Source of the DNA: UBA1081 sp045535305
Lineage (GTDB): Bacteria > Bacillota > Clostridia > Oscillospirales > Acutalibacteraceae
Direction: 5' to 3'
NCBI GenBank assembly: GCA_045535305.1
Contig: JAZSLJ010000062.1
Coordinates: 1 to 50,178, forward strand
Length of the DNA: 50,178 bases
Of the stretch, positions 24,945 through 33,894 are shown one piece after another. The notes beneath the pieces are model-generated. The model saw only the letters and a list, made by a program, of their open reading frames with translations. It did no database searches and was not told where the DNA came from. The position numbers and the translations under genes were made by a program. Position 1 is the first letter of the stretch; every line of letters starts with the position of its first letter.

Positions 24945-25868
24945 ATGAAAGTTATTTATATGGGAACTCCCGATTTTGCTGTTCCCTGTCTTGAAAGACT
25001 TGTAAAAGAAAATTTTGACGTTGTGTGCGTTGTTACTCAGCCCGATAAGCCAAAGGGCAGAAAGCAGGAGCTTACACCCTCGGATGTTAAGGTAAAAGCT
25101 CTTGAATTAGGGCTTAATGTGTATCAGCCTGCAACACTTAAAACTCAGGAAGCTTACGATTATTTAAGCAAATTTGAGCCTGATTATATTATTGTTGCCG
25201 CTTACGGCAATATTTTGCCCAAGAATATTCTTGACCTTCCCAGATATGCGTGTATAAATGTACATGGCTCACTTCTGCCCAAATACAGAGGTGCGGCACC
25301 CATTCAGCGCAGTGTGCTTGCAGGTGATAAGGTAACGGGAATTACCACAATGCTTATGAATGAAGGTCTTGACACAGGCGATATGCTTTTAAAATCGGAG
25401 TATGAAATTGATATAAACGCAACTGCAGGTGAGGTTTTTGATGCTCTTGCACAGTCTGCTCCCGATTTGCTTATAAAAACTATTGAAATGTTTACCAATG
25501 GTGAGATTGTTCCCGAAAAGCAGAATGATGCCGATTCAACTTATGCGGCTATGCTTTCAAAAGACGAGGCTGTGATTGATTGGAGCAAATCTGCACTTGA
25601 AATTCACAATCTTATAAGAGGTATGTCCCCGTGGCCTGTTGCATATACCTGTCTTGACGGCAAAAAGCTGAAAATATATTCCTCTCGTCTTACAGATGAA
25701 AAAACAACGCTCCAATCGGGCAGAATAAAAGAGGATAAGGATTCGATTCTTGTTGCCTGCGGCGACGGAATGCTTCTTTCCCTTACAGCTGTTCAGCTTG
25801 AAGGCTCAAAGCGTATGGACGCAAAAAGCTTTTTGTTAGGACATAAAATTGATTTGATAGGAAATTGA
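24945..25868 (+). CDS. fmt: Methionyl-tRNA formyltransferase
   Basis: 307 residues from the ATG at 24945, 7 bases after ACGGAGGT. The N-terminal formyltransferase fold begins KVIYMGTPDFAVPCLE. Catalytic motif INVHGSLLPKYRGAAPIQ and TGITTMLMNEGLDTGDML are present. The C-terminal OB-like domain contains LIRGMSPWPVAYT. It formylates initiator Met-tRNA using 10-formyl-THF. It overlaps the yugP region only through an unlikely TTG start. Confidence 0.97.
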   Translation: MKVIYMGTPDFAVPCLERLVKENFDVVCVVTQPDKPKGRKQELTPSDVKVKALELGLNVYQPATLKTQEAYDYLSKFEPDYIIVAAYGNILPKNILDLPRYACINVHGSLLPKYRGAAPIQRSVLAGDKVTGITTMLMNEGLDTGDMLLKSEYEIDINATAGEVFDALAQSAPDLLIKTIEMFTNGEIVPEKQNDADSTYAAMLSKDEAVIDWSKSALEIHNLIRGMSPWPVAYTCLDGKKLKIYSSRLTDEKTTLQSGRIKEDKDSILVACGDGMLLSLTAVQLEGSKRMDAKSFLLGHKIDLIGN

Positions 25869-25870
25869 TT

Positions 25871-26593
25871 ATGGATTTAGCATATTATTTTTATTCTTAT
25901 TCAGGCACATGGCTTTATATCGTGCTTGTGTTGCCTGCATTTATTCTTGCGCTTGTTGCACAGGCAAAGGTGAAATCAGCATACAGCAAGATGTCAAAAG
26001 TTCGCAATACAAGCGGCTATACGGGCGCACAGGCTGCGGCGGCAGTCCTTCGCCATTACGGTATAACGAATGTGCGTATTGAGGAAACAAGTGGCAAGCT
26101 GTCTGACCACTTTGACCCCAGGTCAAATGTAATAAGGCTTTCAAAAGAGGTTTATTACGGATCAAGTATTGCATCTGTTGGTATAGCCTGCCACGAAGCG
26201 GGGCACGCCGCACAGCACGCACAGGGTTATGTGCCCATTAAAATAAGGAATTCAATAATTCCCCTTTGTAATATCGGCTCTTATGCAGGTATTCCTCTTG
26301 CACTTTTTGGCTATTTTCTGGGATTTGAGATGCTTATATACATCGGCTTAGGTCTTTATTCCGCAATAGCTGTATTTCAGCTTGCAACTCTGCCTGTTGA
26401 GTTCAACGCAAGCAGCAGAGCGCTTAAAGTTATTGACGAGACAGGTCTTTTGCGAAGCGAAGAAGAATTAAAAGATGCAAGAAAGGTGTTGACTGCGGCG
26501 GCAATGACATATGTTGCATCACTTGCGGTAACTCTTGCCAACCTTTTAAGATTTGTAATAATGTTCCTTGGCAGAGGTAACAGACGAAGATAG
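25871..26593 (+). CDS. yugP: Membrane zinc metallopeptidase, YugP family
   Basis: 240 residues. The active-site motif is CHEAGHAAQHAQGY (HExxH). Membrane segments are visible at the N-terminus (LYIVLVLPAFILALVAQ), in the middle (IPLALFGYFLGFEMLIYIGLGLY) and at the C-terminus (VTLANLLRFVIMFLG). The DHFDPRSNVIRLS stretch is characteristic of this Pfam family (Zn_peptidase_2). Substrates are not established. The ATG at 25871 is chosen over a TTG inside fmt. Confidence 0.92.
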   Translation: MDLAYYFYSYSGTWLYIVLVLPAFILALVAQAKVKSAYSKMSKVRNTSGYTGAQAAAAVLRHYGITNVRIEETSGKLSDHFDPRSNVIRLSKEVYYGSSIASVGIACHEAGHAAQHAQGYVPIKIRNSIIPLCNIGSYAGIPLALFGYFLGFEMLIYIGLGLYSAIAVFQLATLPVEFNASSRALKVIDETGLLRSEEELKDARKVLTAAAMTYVASLAVTLANLLRFVIMFLGRGNRRR

Positions 26594-26607
26594 GATTGAT
26601 AAATTTT

Positions 26608-27891
26608 ATGGCAGATGCCCGTTCAAGTGCATTTATCGCTCTTTCAAAAATTGAAAAAGACGGTTCATATTCCAATTTGATATTATCGGAATTGCCCGAA
26701 GAACACACTCTGTCCGAAAAAGACAGGGTGCTGGCTCATCGTATTGTAAAAACAGTCCTTGAAAGAAAAATTACGGCAGATTATAATTTATCTCTTTATC
26801 TTTCGCAACCGCTTAAAAAGCTCAAACCTCAGGTGCTTACCATTCTGCGAATGGGAGCCTGTCAGCTTTTCTTTATGGATAAAATTCCACCCTCTGCGGC
26901 TATAAATGAGAGTGTAAAACTTACAAAAAAACACGGTTGTGCTTTTGCATCGGGTCTTGTTAATGCAGTATTGCGAAAAGTCAGTACAAACGGACTTGCT
27001 CTGCCCGATGAAAACAGTGAAAATTATCTCAGCGTAAAATATTCATTCCCCGTTTATCTTTGCAATAAACTTGTTAATTATTACGGCAGAGAAATTGCTG
27101 AAAATATAATGAATGAATCTTTGGGAACAGGTAATATTTACATAAGAAAAAATACTTTAAAAAATGAATCTCTCACTTGCGATATTGCCTGTACACAGCT
27201 TGAAAACTGCTATGTTATAAAGAATACGGGCAATATTACGGCTCTGCCCGATTTTAAAAACGGACTTTTCCATGTACAGGATATGTCCTCACAGATATGC
27301 GCTCATATTTTAGGTGCGAAAAAGGGTGAAACTGTTGTTGACGTGTGTGCCGCACCGGGCGGAAAGAGCATGACTGTAGCACAGATGATGGAAAATGAGG
27401 GCAAACTCATATCCTGTGATATTTACGAACATAAATTAAAGCTTATAAACGATACCGCAAAACGTCTGGGCATTGGTATTATTGAAACTATGCTCCGCGA
27501 CGGCGCAGACGAATCAGCACAACTGCCCATCGCAGACAGAATCCTTTGCGATGTACCTTGCTCAGGCTTCGGCGTAACGGGTAAAAAGCCCGAAATTAAG
27601 TATAAAGATGAATCGGAGATTGCATCTTTGCCCGAACTCGGTCTTAAAATTCTCGAAAATTCAAGCCGATTCCTTAAAGTCGGTGGCAGACTTGTCTATT
27701 CCACCTGCACTTTGTTACCCGAAGAGAATATTGATGTCTGCAATCTGTTTTTACAGCGTAACAAAAACTTCAAAGCAATTGAAATAGACGATAGATTTGA
27801 CGGCTTCCGCGACGGAAAAACTCTTACGGTTTTGCCATCGGTATATTCCTGCGACGGATTTTTTATAGCCGCATTTGAAAGGACTGTGTAA
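26608..27891 (+). CDS. rsmB: 16S rRNA cytosine-967 C5-methyltransferase
   Basis: About 427 residues. An N-terminal NusB-like RNA-binding domain (ARSSAFIALSKIEKDGSYSNL) is followed by the methyltransferase domain: SAM motif VVDVCAAPGGKSMTVAQ, catalytic motif CDVPCSGFGVTGKKPEIKY and YSTCTLLPEEN. It modifies 16S rRNA position 967 (E. coli numbering). ATG 26608 is preferred to TTG 26596 because the only purine-rich site lies at 26591-26595. Confidence 0.95.
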   Translation: MADARSSAFIALSKIEKDGSYSNLILSELPEEHTLSEKDRVLAHRIVKTVLERKITADYNLSLYLSQPLKKLKPQVLTILRMGACQLFFMDKIPPSAAINESVKLTKKHGCAFASGLVNAVLRKVSTNGLALPDENSENYLSVKYSFPVYLCNKLVNYYGREIAENIMNESLGTGNIYIRKNTLKNESLTCDIACTQLENCYVIKNTGNITALPDFKNGLFHVQDMSSQICAHILGAKKGETVVDVCAAPGGKSMTVAQMMENEGKLISCDIYEHKLKLINDTAKRLGIGIIETMLRDGADESAQLPIADRILCDVPCSGFGVTGKKPEIKYKDESEIASLPELGLKILENSSRFLKVGGRLVYSTCTLLPEENIDVCNLFLQRNKNFKAIEIDDRFDGFRDGKTLTVLPSVYSCDGFFIAAFERTV

Positions 27892-27894
27892 AAA

Positions 27895-28932
27895 ATGCAA
27901 AAAACCGACATACTTTCATTGTCCTTTGATGAACTTGCATCAGCGTTGAAGGAAATGGGTGAGCCTTCATTCAGAGCAAAACAGGTATATAAATGGCTTC
28001 ACTCCGACTGCGTTTTGACATTTGATGAAATGACTAACCTTTCAAAGGCTTTAAGAGCAAAATTAGATGACAGTTTTGTCATATTTGGCGCAGGTATTGA
28101 AAAAAAATTGATTTCGGAGTATGATGATACCGTAAAGTATCTTTTTAAACTCCACGACGGCGAATGTGTTGAATCCGTTTTGATGAAATATAAATACGGC
28201 TACTCAATTTGTGTTTCAACTCAGGTTGGTTGCCGAATGGGTTGCAAATTCTGCGCATCAACTCTTGACGGCGTTGTAAGAAGTCTTTTCGCATCGGAAA
28301 TTCTTGCACAGATATATACCGCACAGCGGGATAATAACATAAAAATATCCCATGTTGTTTTAATGGGAATGGGTGAGCCTCTTGATAATTTTGACAATGT
28401 TATGAGGTTTCTTGAGCTTATTACAGACGAGCAGGGGCAGAATATGTCAATGCGTCATATATCTCTTTCCACCTGCGGAATCGTACCTAAAATATACGAG
28501 CTTATGGAGAAAAATCTTCAGCTTACTCTTTCAATCTCTCTCCACGCTCCTACAGATGAAATCCGTTCATCAATGATGCCCGTAAACAAAAAATGGAATA
28601 TTGATTCGCTTTTAAAAGCCTGTAAGGACTATACGGATAAAACTCACAGGCGTATATCCTTTGAATATGCCATGGTAAGCGGCGTTAATGATTCAAATGA
28701 ATGTGCCGCAATCCTTGCAAAAAAACTCAAAGGCATACTTTGTCATATAAATCTTATACCCGTAAATGAGGTTAAAGAAACAGGCTGTGTAAGAAGCAGT
28801 AAAGAGCGTATTTATGCATTTTCAGCCGTTCTTGAAAAAAGCGGATATACAGTAACAGTAAGACGCGAACTGGGTTCTGACATAAATGCTTCCTGCGGTC
28901 AGTTAAGAAGAAGTAAACAACAGAACGGGTAA
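27895..28932 (+). CDS. rlmN: Dual-specificity rRNA/tRNA adenine-C2 methyltransferase
   Basis: 345 residues. This radical SAM enzyme has its cluster motif in STQVGCRMGCKFCAS (CxxxCxxC), the family motif MGMGEPLDNF and the C-terminal methyl-carrier cysteine region SCGQLRR. It methylates A2503 of 23S rRNA and A37 of some tRNAs. It starts three bases after rsmB. A hairpin array fills the gap to the next gene. Confidence 0.96.
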   Translation: MQKTDILSLSFDELASALKEMGEPSFRAKQVYKWLHSDCVLTFDEMTNLSKALRAKLDDSFVIFGAGIEKKLISEYDDTVKYLFKLHDGECVESVLMKYKYGYSICVSTQVGCRMGCKFCASTLDGVVRSLFASEILAQIYTAQRDNNIKISHVVLMGMGEPLDNFDNVMRFLELITDEQGQNMSMRHISLSTCGIVPKIYELMEKNLQLTLSISLHAPTDEIRSSMMPVNKKWNIDSLLKACKDYTDKTHRRISFEYAMVSGVNDSNECAAILAKKLKGILCHINLIPVNEVKETGCVRSSKERIYAFSAVLEKSGYTVTVRRELGSDINASCGQLRRSKQQNG

Positions 28933-28939
28933 CCTCAAC

Positions 28940-29065
28940 ATTTTGCCGCAGGCAAAATATATCACATTTGCAAAGCAAATATATCACATTCGTGATAACG
29001 AATATATCACATTTTTCCGAAAGGAAAAATATTTCACTGCATAAATTATCTGTGATAATTTATGC
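28940..29065. repeat. Array of five perfect hairpins with a constant linker
   Basis: Five consecutive perfect inverted repeats with unrelated stems are joined by the same 7-nt linker ATATCAC (ATTTCAC before the last). Stems: ATTTTGCC/GGCAAAAT (28940-28958), ATTTGC/GCAAAT (28966-28980), ATTCGT/ACGAAT (28988-29003), ATTTTTCC/GGAAAAAT (29011-29030) and GCATAAATTATC/GATAATTTATGC (29039-29065). Loops are GCA, AAA, GATA, GAAA and TGT. The first four stems begin ATT and end AAT. The last hairpin ends 15 bases before the phosphatase start codon and directly abuts its ribosome site GGGGGTG. Confidence 0.85.
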
Positions 29066-29080
29066 TTCGGGGGTGTTCCT

Positions 29081-29809
29081 ATGAAAATTTCTGCAAATAC
29101 AGATGTTGGTGTCCAGCGTCAGTCAAATCAGGATTCATATACCGTAGGCGAGCTTGCAGACGGTGCCGTATTTGCTGTTGTATGCGACGGTATGGGCGGT
29201 CATGCAGGCGGTAATGTTGCAAGCAGTACGGCTGCAAATCGGATTGCAGAAGAAATCAAAAAGAATTACAGGGAAAATATGAGTTCTGCTTCGGTTAAAA
29301 ATATGATTGAAGCTGCAGTAGTTCTTGCTAATCTTGATATTATTGATGAAGCCGAAAAAAACAGCGAGCTTGAAGGTATGGGAACAACAGCAGTTGTTGC
29401 AGTTATTTCTCCCGCAGTTTGTGTTGTTGCAAATATAGGCGACAGCAGATGTTACCATATTGATGGGGATTCCGTTTTACAGGTAACAAAGGACCATTCT
29501 CTTGTGCAGGAGATGGTTGATGCAGGGCTTATATCTCAGGAGGATGCGGCAAATCATCCCAGAAAAAATATTATTACAAGAGCGCTGGGTATCGGCGAAG
29601 ATGTAAATACAGACTTTTTTGATATAGAATTCAAAGCAGGTGATAAGCTTCTGCTTTGCACCGACGGACTTACAAATCATGTTTCCGATTCAGGTATCGC
29701 ACAGATTATCAATGAGCTTGATGCGGATATGAGTGCTGATGTGCTGATTGCACTTGCAAACATGAACGGTGGCTCGGATAACATAACAGCAGTAGTTATA
29801 TTTAATTAA
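29081..29809 (+). CDS. prpC: PP2C-type serine/threonine phosphatase (Stp/PrpC)
   Basis: 242 residues. Metal-binding motifs are VVCDGMGGHAGG, IGDSRCY, LCTDGLTNHV and GGSDNITAVV. The N-terminal SANTDVGVQRQSNQDS is also typical. It dephosphorylates targets of the adjacent PrkC kinase. The start ATG follows GGGGGTG. Only 13 bases separate it from the kinase gene. Translation could be affected by the hairpin array immediately upstream. Confidence 0.95.
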   Translation: MKISANTDVGVQRQSNQDSYTVGELADGAVFAVVCDGMGGHAGGNVASSTAANRIAEEIKKNYRENMSSASVKNMIEAAVVLANLDIIDEAEKNSELEGMGTTAVVAVISPAVCVVANIGDSRCYHIDGDSVLQVTKDHSLVQEMVDAGLISQEDAANHPRKNIITRALGIGEDVNTDFFDIEFKAGDKLLLCTDGLTNHVSDSGIAQIINELDADMSADVLIALANMNGGSDNITAVVIFN

Positions 29810-29822
29810 AGGGGTGAGAGCT

Positions 29823-32129
29823 TTGGAAAATTATACAGGAAGAATACTTAGCGACAGATATGTGCTTGACGAAGTAATCGGTGTCGGCGGAATGGCAGTC
29901 GTATATAAAGCACACGATATAATTGACAATAAAACAGTAGCTGTTAAAATTCTTAAAGATGAATATGTGGCAAATGATGAATTCCGAAAAAACTTCAAAA
30001 CGGAATCAAGAGCAATTTCCTTGATGTCGCATCCCAATATAGTTAAGGTTTTTGATGTAAGCTTCGGTGAAAAGCTTTTGTACATTGTAATGGAGTATGT
30101 TGAGGGCATAAATCTTAAACAGTATATACAGTCAAAGGGTAAGCTTGATTGGCGTGAAGCTGTCATTTTTACAGCACAGATTCTTAAAGCTCTTTATCAT
30201 GCCCACGAAAGAGGAGTTATCCACAGGGATATAAAACCTCAGAATATAATATTGCTTAAAGACAGCAAAACCATAAAAGTTGCAGACTTCGGTATCGCAA
30301 GAATGAACGATAAGAGTGAAACAAGAACTTTTACCGAAGGTGCGATAGGTTCAGTACATTATATCAGCCCCGAACAGGCAAAAGGCGAAATTGTAGATAA
30401 TAAAACTGATATTTATTCCGTAGGTGTAGTGCTTTACGAAATGCTTACAGGTCAGCTTCCTTTTCAGGCTGAAAGTGCAGTTTCCGTTGCAATAATGCAG
30501 CTTAATAACGAAGCTGTGTTACCTCGCAAGCTCAATCCTGCAATTCCCGTAGGTATAGAACAGATTACTATGCGTGCAATGCAGAAAAATCCCAGAGACA
30601 GATATCAGTCTGCTTCTGAAATGCTTCTTGACCTTGATGAATTCAGAAGAAATCCCAATACAAGATTCAATTACAGCTATTTTGTTGATACTCAGCCTAC
30701 AAAATATGTCCGTACACGCTCAAGTGAATATGCATCCGGCAGACCCGTTGCCGATGCTGACGAGGATTTTGACAGCGAAGAATACGTTAAACAGACCGTA
30801 ATTACACAGGAGTATGAAGAGCTTGACGGTGAGTTTGAAAAATTAGCGAATAAGGATTATACATTACCTATCCTTGTGGGTATAATTTTTGTGTTTATGG
30901 TTGTGGTTGTAGGTATTGCAAGTTATCTGTTCACAACGTCGGAAGAAATCACCGTTCCGGAATTCGTAGGTAAATATATTGACGAAATCCGTGAAGACAG
31001 CGATTATAAATATTTCTTTGATCAGAGTCTTATTGAAGAAAATCTTGTTTATACCACCGAGTATGATGAAGGCTATGTTTTCTATCAGAGTATAGAATCA
31101 GGTACAAAAATGCAGCTTTCAAATACATCATCATTCGTTATAAAACTCAATATTGCATATACAAGCGAGTCTATGACCGTACCCGAAATGGAAGAGGGTA
31201 TAAAGCTCCAGCAGGCAAGGAGTAAATTGCAGAAAATGGGCTTTAAGGTTGTAACTGAGGGTGTTGTTGATAATACTGTTGCTGCAAGTACGGTGCTCAG
31301 AACAGATCCCCCCGCAGGTAAAAGCGTTGCTTATGGTTCAACTATTACGGTTTACTATGCAGTTGATGATTCCGATAAGGTTGCAGTACCAAGTGTTGTA
31401 GGTGTTAAGTTTGAGACTGCAAAGAGTGAACTTGAAGCACTCGGATTTAAAGTACGTCATGAATATAAAGAAACCGATGCTGAAAATGACGGTCTTGTTA
31501 TAAGTCAGTCTGTTGCTGCAGATACAACTGTTATCGCAAGTCAGACAGAAATTACTATTATAGTCGGTGTTTCAAACGAGAAGGTAACGGCAGTTACACT
31601 TACACTTCCTGCACTTGCCGATTACGGTGATGTTTACGAATCCGTATATGTTTATGTTGGCGAAACTCTTTATAAGACCTATAATAACGTTAAACTTGAC
31701 GGTTCAACGCATACTGTTGAAATAGGCGGCGCAGAGAATACCGATTTTAAGATTTATGTAGGTACTCAGCTTATCTGTACAGGTAAAGTTGATTTTACTA
31801 AAGCTACTCCCGAGGTTACTGACAAAACCGTAAATCAGTATGTCTATGAAGCAGAAACAACCACCGCAGCCGAAACAACTACTGTGGCAGAAACAACTAC
31901 TGCGCCTCAGCAGTATTCAATACCTGCTTACACAGGCAAAACTTACGAAGATTATTATGTTCTGCTTATAAATAACGGTTTTGATAATATAGAAAAGCTT
32001 GAAAGAAGCTCAGATACCGTACCTGCAGGCCAGGTTGTTGCGGTAGCCGCAGATAAAACTGTGTTTACTGCCGATGAAGTTGCAGATGCATTGATAAGAG
32101 TTTACGTAAGCACAGGTCCGGAGACGTAA
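29823..32129 (+). CDS. prkC: PASTA-domain serine/threonine kinase PrkC
   Basis: 768 residues from the TTG at 29823, spaced 7 bases from AAAGGGGTGAG; GTG 29814 lies within that site. The kinase domain (about 1-270) has GVGGMAVVYKA, VAVK, HRDIKPQN and DFGIAR. A juxtamembrane region is followed by one membrane segment near residues 345-370 (LPILVGIIFVFMVVVVGIASYLF). Outside lie three PASTA repeats (VPEFVGKYIDEI, VPEMEEGIKLQQAR, VPSVVGVKFETAKSEL), an immunoglobulin-like stretch, a Thr/Glu/Ala-rich linker (AETTTAAETTTVAETTT) and a last PASTA-like unit (SIPAYTGKTYEDYYVLL). It senses muropeptides or lipid II and phosphorylates translation and cell-wall proteins. The linker with a detached final repeat is unusual. 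Confidence 0.95.
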   Translation: MENYTGRILSDRYVLDEVIGVGGMAVVYKAHDIIDNKTVAVKILKDEYVANDEFRKNFKTESRAISLMSHPNIVKVFDVSFGEKLLYIVMEYVEGINLKQYIQSKGKLDWREAVIFTAQILKALYHAHERGVIHRDIKPQNIILLKDSKTIKVADFGIARMNDKSETRTFTEGAIGSVHYISPEQAKGEIVDNKTDIYSVGVVLYEMLTGQLPFQAESAVSVAIMQLNNEAVLPRKLNPAIPVGIEQITMRAMQKNPRDRYQSASEMLLDLDEFRRNPNTRFNYSYFVDTQPTKYVRTRSSEYASGRPVADADEDFDSEEYVKQTVITQEYEELDGEFEKLANKDYTLPILVGIIFVFMVVVVGIASYLFTTSEEITVPEFVGKYIDEIREDSDYKYFFDQSLIEENLVYTTEYDEGYVFYQSIESGTKMQLSNTSSFVIKLNIAYTSESMTVPEMEEGIKLQQARSKLQKMGFKVVTEGVVDNTVAASTVLRTDPPAGKSVAYGSTITVYYAVDDSDKVAVPSVVGVKFETAKSELEALGFKVRHEYKETDAENDGLVISQSVAADTTVIASQTEITIIVGVSNEKVTAVTLTLPALADYGDVYESVYVYVGETLYKTYNNVKLDGSTHTVEIGGAENTDFKIYVGTQLICTGKVDFTKATPEVTDKTVNQYVYEAETTTAAETTTVAETTTAPQQYSIPAYTGKTYEDYYVLLINNGFDNIEKLERSSDTVPAGQVVAVAADKTVFTADEVADALIRVYVSTGPET

Positions 32130-32133
32130 TAAT

Positions 32134-33024
32134 ATGCAATCTGAAAAAGGATTAATAATGAAATCAACAGCGGGCTTTTATTATGTCCGCTGTGAGGACG
32201 GCAAAACTGTAGAATGCCGTGCAAGGGGAGTTTTCAGAAAACAGAAGGTTTCCCCCCTTGTAGGCGACACCGTAATTATTGAGCATGACGGTGAACAGGG
32301 TACTGTTGCCGAAATATGCGAAAGAAAGAATTATCTTGTCAGACCCCCTGTTGCAAATCTTGATAAGCTGATTATTATTTCATCAGTAACAGAGCCGGCA
32401 CCGAATATGCTTATAATTGATAAGCTTACGGCTATGGCTGTTGATAAAGGTATAAAGCCTGTTGTTGTGTTTTCAAAATCAGACCTTGCCGATGCACGTG
32501 ATTATGCAAATATTTATAATAAGGCAGGCATTGAAAGCTTTATTTTTTCTGCTGTTACAGGCGAAGGCAGGGAGCAGATAATATCCGTTTTAAAAGATTC
32601 AATATGCGTTCTTACAGGCAATACAGGTGTGGGTAAATCATCTTTGCTTAATTGTATTGCACCGGAATTGGAGCTTGCAACTGCCCATATCAGTAACAAG
32701 TTGGGACGCGGAAGGCACACAACAAGAACAGTTGAGCTTTATGAGCTTTGCGGCGGATATATTGCCGATACACCGGGTTTTTCATCTCTTGATTTTGAAA
32801 ATATAGAGATAATTTTAAAGGAAAATCTGCAGTTCTGTTTCCCCGAATTTGAACAGCATATAGGCAAGTGTAAATTTGTTTCCTGCGCACATATAGGCGA
32901 AAAAGGATGCTCTGTATGTGAGGCTGTAAAAAACGGCGAAATTCCATTATCCCGACATGAGAGTTATAAAATGATGTATGACGAGGTAAAGGATTACAAG
33001 GAATGGGAGCATCAGAAATTATAG
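32134..33024 (+). CDS. rsgA: Ribosome small-subunit-dependent GTPase A
   Basis: 296 residues. The longer start is kept because GLIMKSTAGFYYV matches the usual N-terminal strand (xGxIxKxxxGFYYV). An N-terminal OB fold is followed by the circularly permuted GTPase: VVVFSKSDLAD (G4) precedes GNTGVGKSSLLN (G1) and ADTPGFSS (G3). The C-terminal zinc knuckle is CKFVSCAHIGEKGCSVC. It helps late 30S maturation. It closes the priA-to-rsgA cluster and is followed by a strong terminator; rpe and thiN, often next, are absent. Confidence 0.96.
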   Translation: MQSEKGLIMKSTAGFYYVRCEDGKTVECRARGVFRKQKVSPLVGDTVIIEHDGEQGTVAEICERKNYLVRPPVANLDKLIIISSVTEPAPNMLIIDKLTAMAVDKGIKPVVVFSKSDLADARDYANIYNKAGIESFIFSAVTGEGREQIISVLKDSICVLTGNTGVGKSSLLNCIAPELELATAHISNKLGRGRHTTRTVELYELCGGYIADTPGFSSLDFENIEIILKENLQFCFPEFEQHIGKCKFVSCAHIGEKGCSVCEAVKNGEIPLSRHESYKMMYDEVKDYKEWEHQKL

Positions 33025-33045
33025 TGAATTGATTTGATATAGTAG

Positions 33046-33071
33046 GGACCGCCATTGGCGGTCCGTTTTTT
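33046..33071 (+). terminator. Terminator of the priA-rsgA gene cluster
   Basis: A perfect 8-bp GC-rich stem GGACCGCC (33046-33053) / GGCGGTCC (33057-33064), loop ATT, is followed by GTTTTTT. Confidence 0.9.
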
Positions 33072-33246
33072 AATATATTGGAAAAACCTTAATTCCACAA
33101 GATTTTTTCTTATTATTCTGTAAGCGGACATTAACGCGGAATGTTTGCATTATTAAATTTCAGACAATAAAAATTTTATATTTAATATAGAATCATATAA
33201 AAATCTGTGTTAATATAATAATATAACCAATCAAGGAGTGTACATT

Positions 33247-33858
33247 ATGACAAATAAAGAAAAAATGCATCAGGGCAAACTTTATGACCCTAATGACGAT
33301 GCAATTATGTCGGAGCAGTTAAAATGTCTTGAATTGCTTTATGATTTTAATGCGACAAGACCGTCTGAATCGGAAAAAAGAACGGCTATGTTAAAAGAAA
33401 TGTTTGCCGAGATAGGTGAAAATTGTTATATTGAGCCACCGTTTCATGCTAATTGGGGCGGACATAACGTGCATTTCGGTAAAAATGTTTATGCAAATTT
33501 TAATTTGACAATGGTTGACGATACGCATATCTATGTGGGCGACTATACAATGTTCGGCCCTAATGTAACCGTTGCTACTGCAGGTCATCCCATTCTGCCC
33601 GAGCTTCGTCAGAAAGCATATCAGTATAATATGCCCGTTCATATAGGCAAAAACTGTTGGATAGGTGCAGGTGCAATTATTGTCCCCGGCGTTACAATCG
33701 GAGATAACGTTGTTATCGGCGCAGGCAGTATCGTTACAAAGGATATACCCTCAGATGTTGTTGCGGTAGGTAATCCATGCAGAATTCTTCGTAAAATTGA
33801 CGAAAAAGATAAAGAATTTTATTTTAAGGATTGCAAGATTGATTATAATGATTTATAA
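33247..33858 (+). CDS. Sugar O-acetyltransferase (maltose/galactoside acetyltransferase type)
   Basis: 203 residues from the ATG at 33247, preceded by AAGGAGTG. The N-terminal Mac domain (KEKMHQGKLYDPNDDAIMSEQ) precedes left-handed beta-helix hexapeptide repeats (IGAGAIIVPGVTIGDNVVIGAGSIV). The catalytic histidine is in TAGHP. VVAVGNPCRILR closes the domain. It transfers acetyl from acetyl-CoA to a sugar hydroxyl. It lies 36 bases ahead of a GH3 beta-glucosidase gene, so the two are likely cotranscribed in sugar metabolism. Confidence 0.93.
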   Translation: MTNKEKMHQGKLYDPNDDAIMSEQLKCLELLYDFNATRPSESEKRTAMLKEMFAEIGENCYIEPPFHANWGGHNVHFGKNVYANFNLTMVDDTHIYVGDYTMFGPNVTVATAGHPILPELRQKAYQYNMPVHIGKNCWIGAGAIIVPGVTIGDNVVIGAGSIVTKDIPSDVVAVGNPCRILRKIDEKDKEFYFKDCKIDYNDL

Positions 33859-33894
33859 TATAAAGTAAGTATATTGAGAGGAGATAAAAACTCT

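Noticed and set aside
28940..29065. Possible CRISPR array between rlmN and prpC
   Set aside because: The constant part is only 7 nt and the variable parts are themselves perfect palindromes of 15-27 bp. CRISPR repeats are longer and spacers are not palindromic. No cas gene is in the window.
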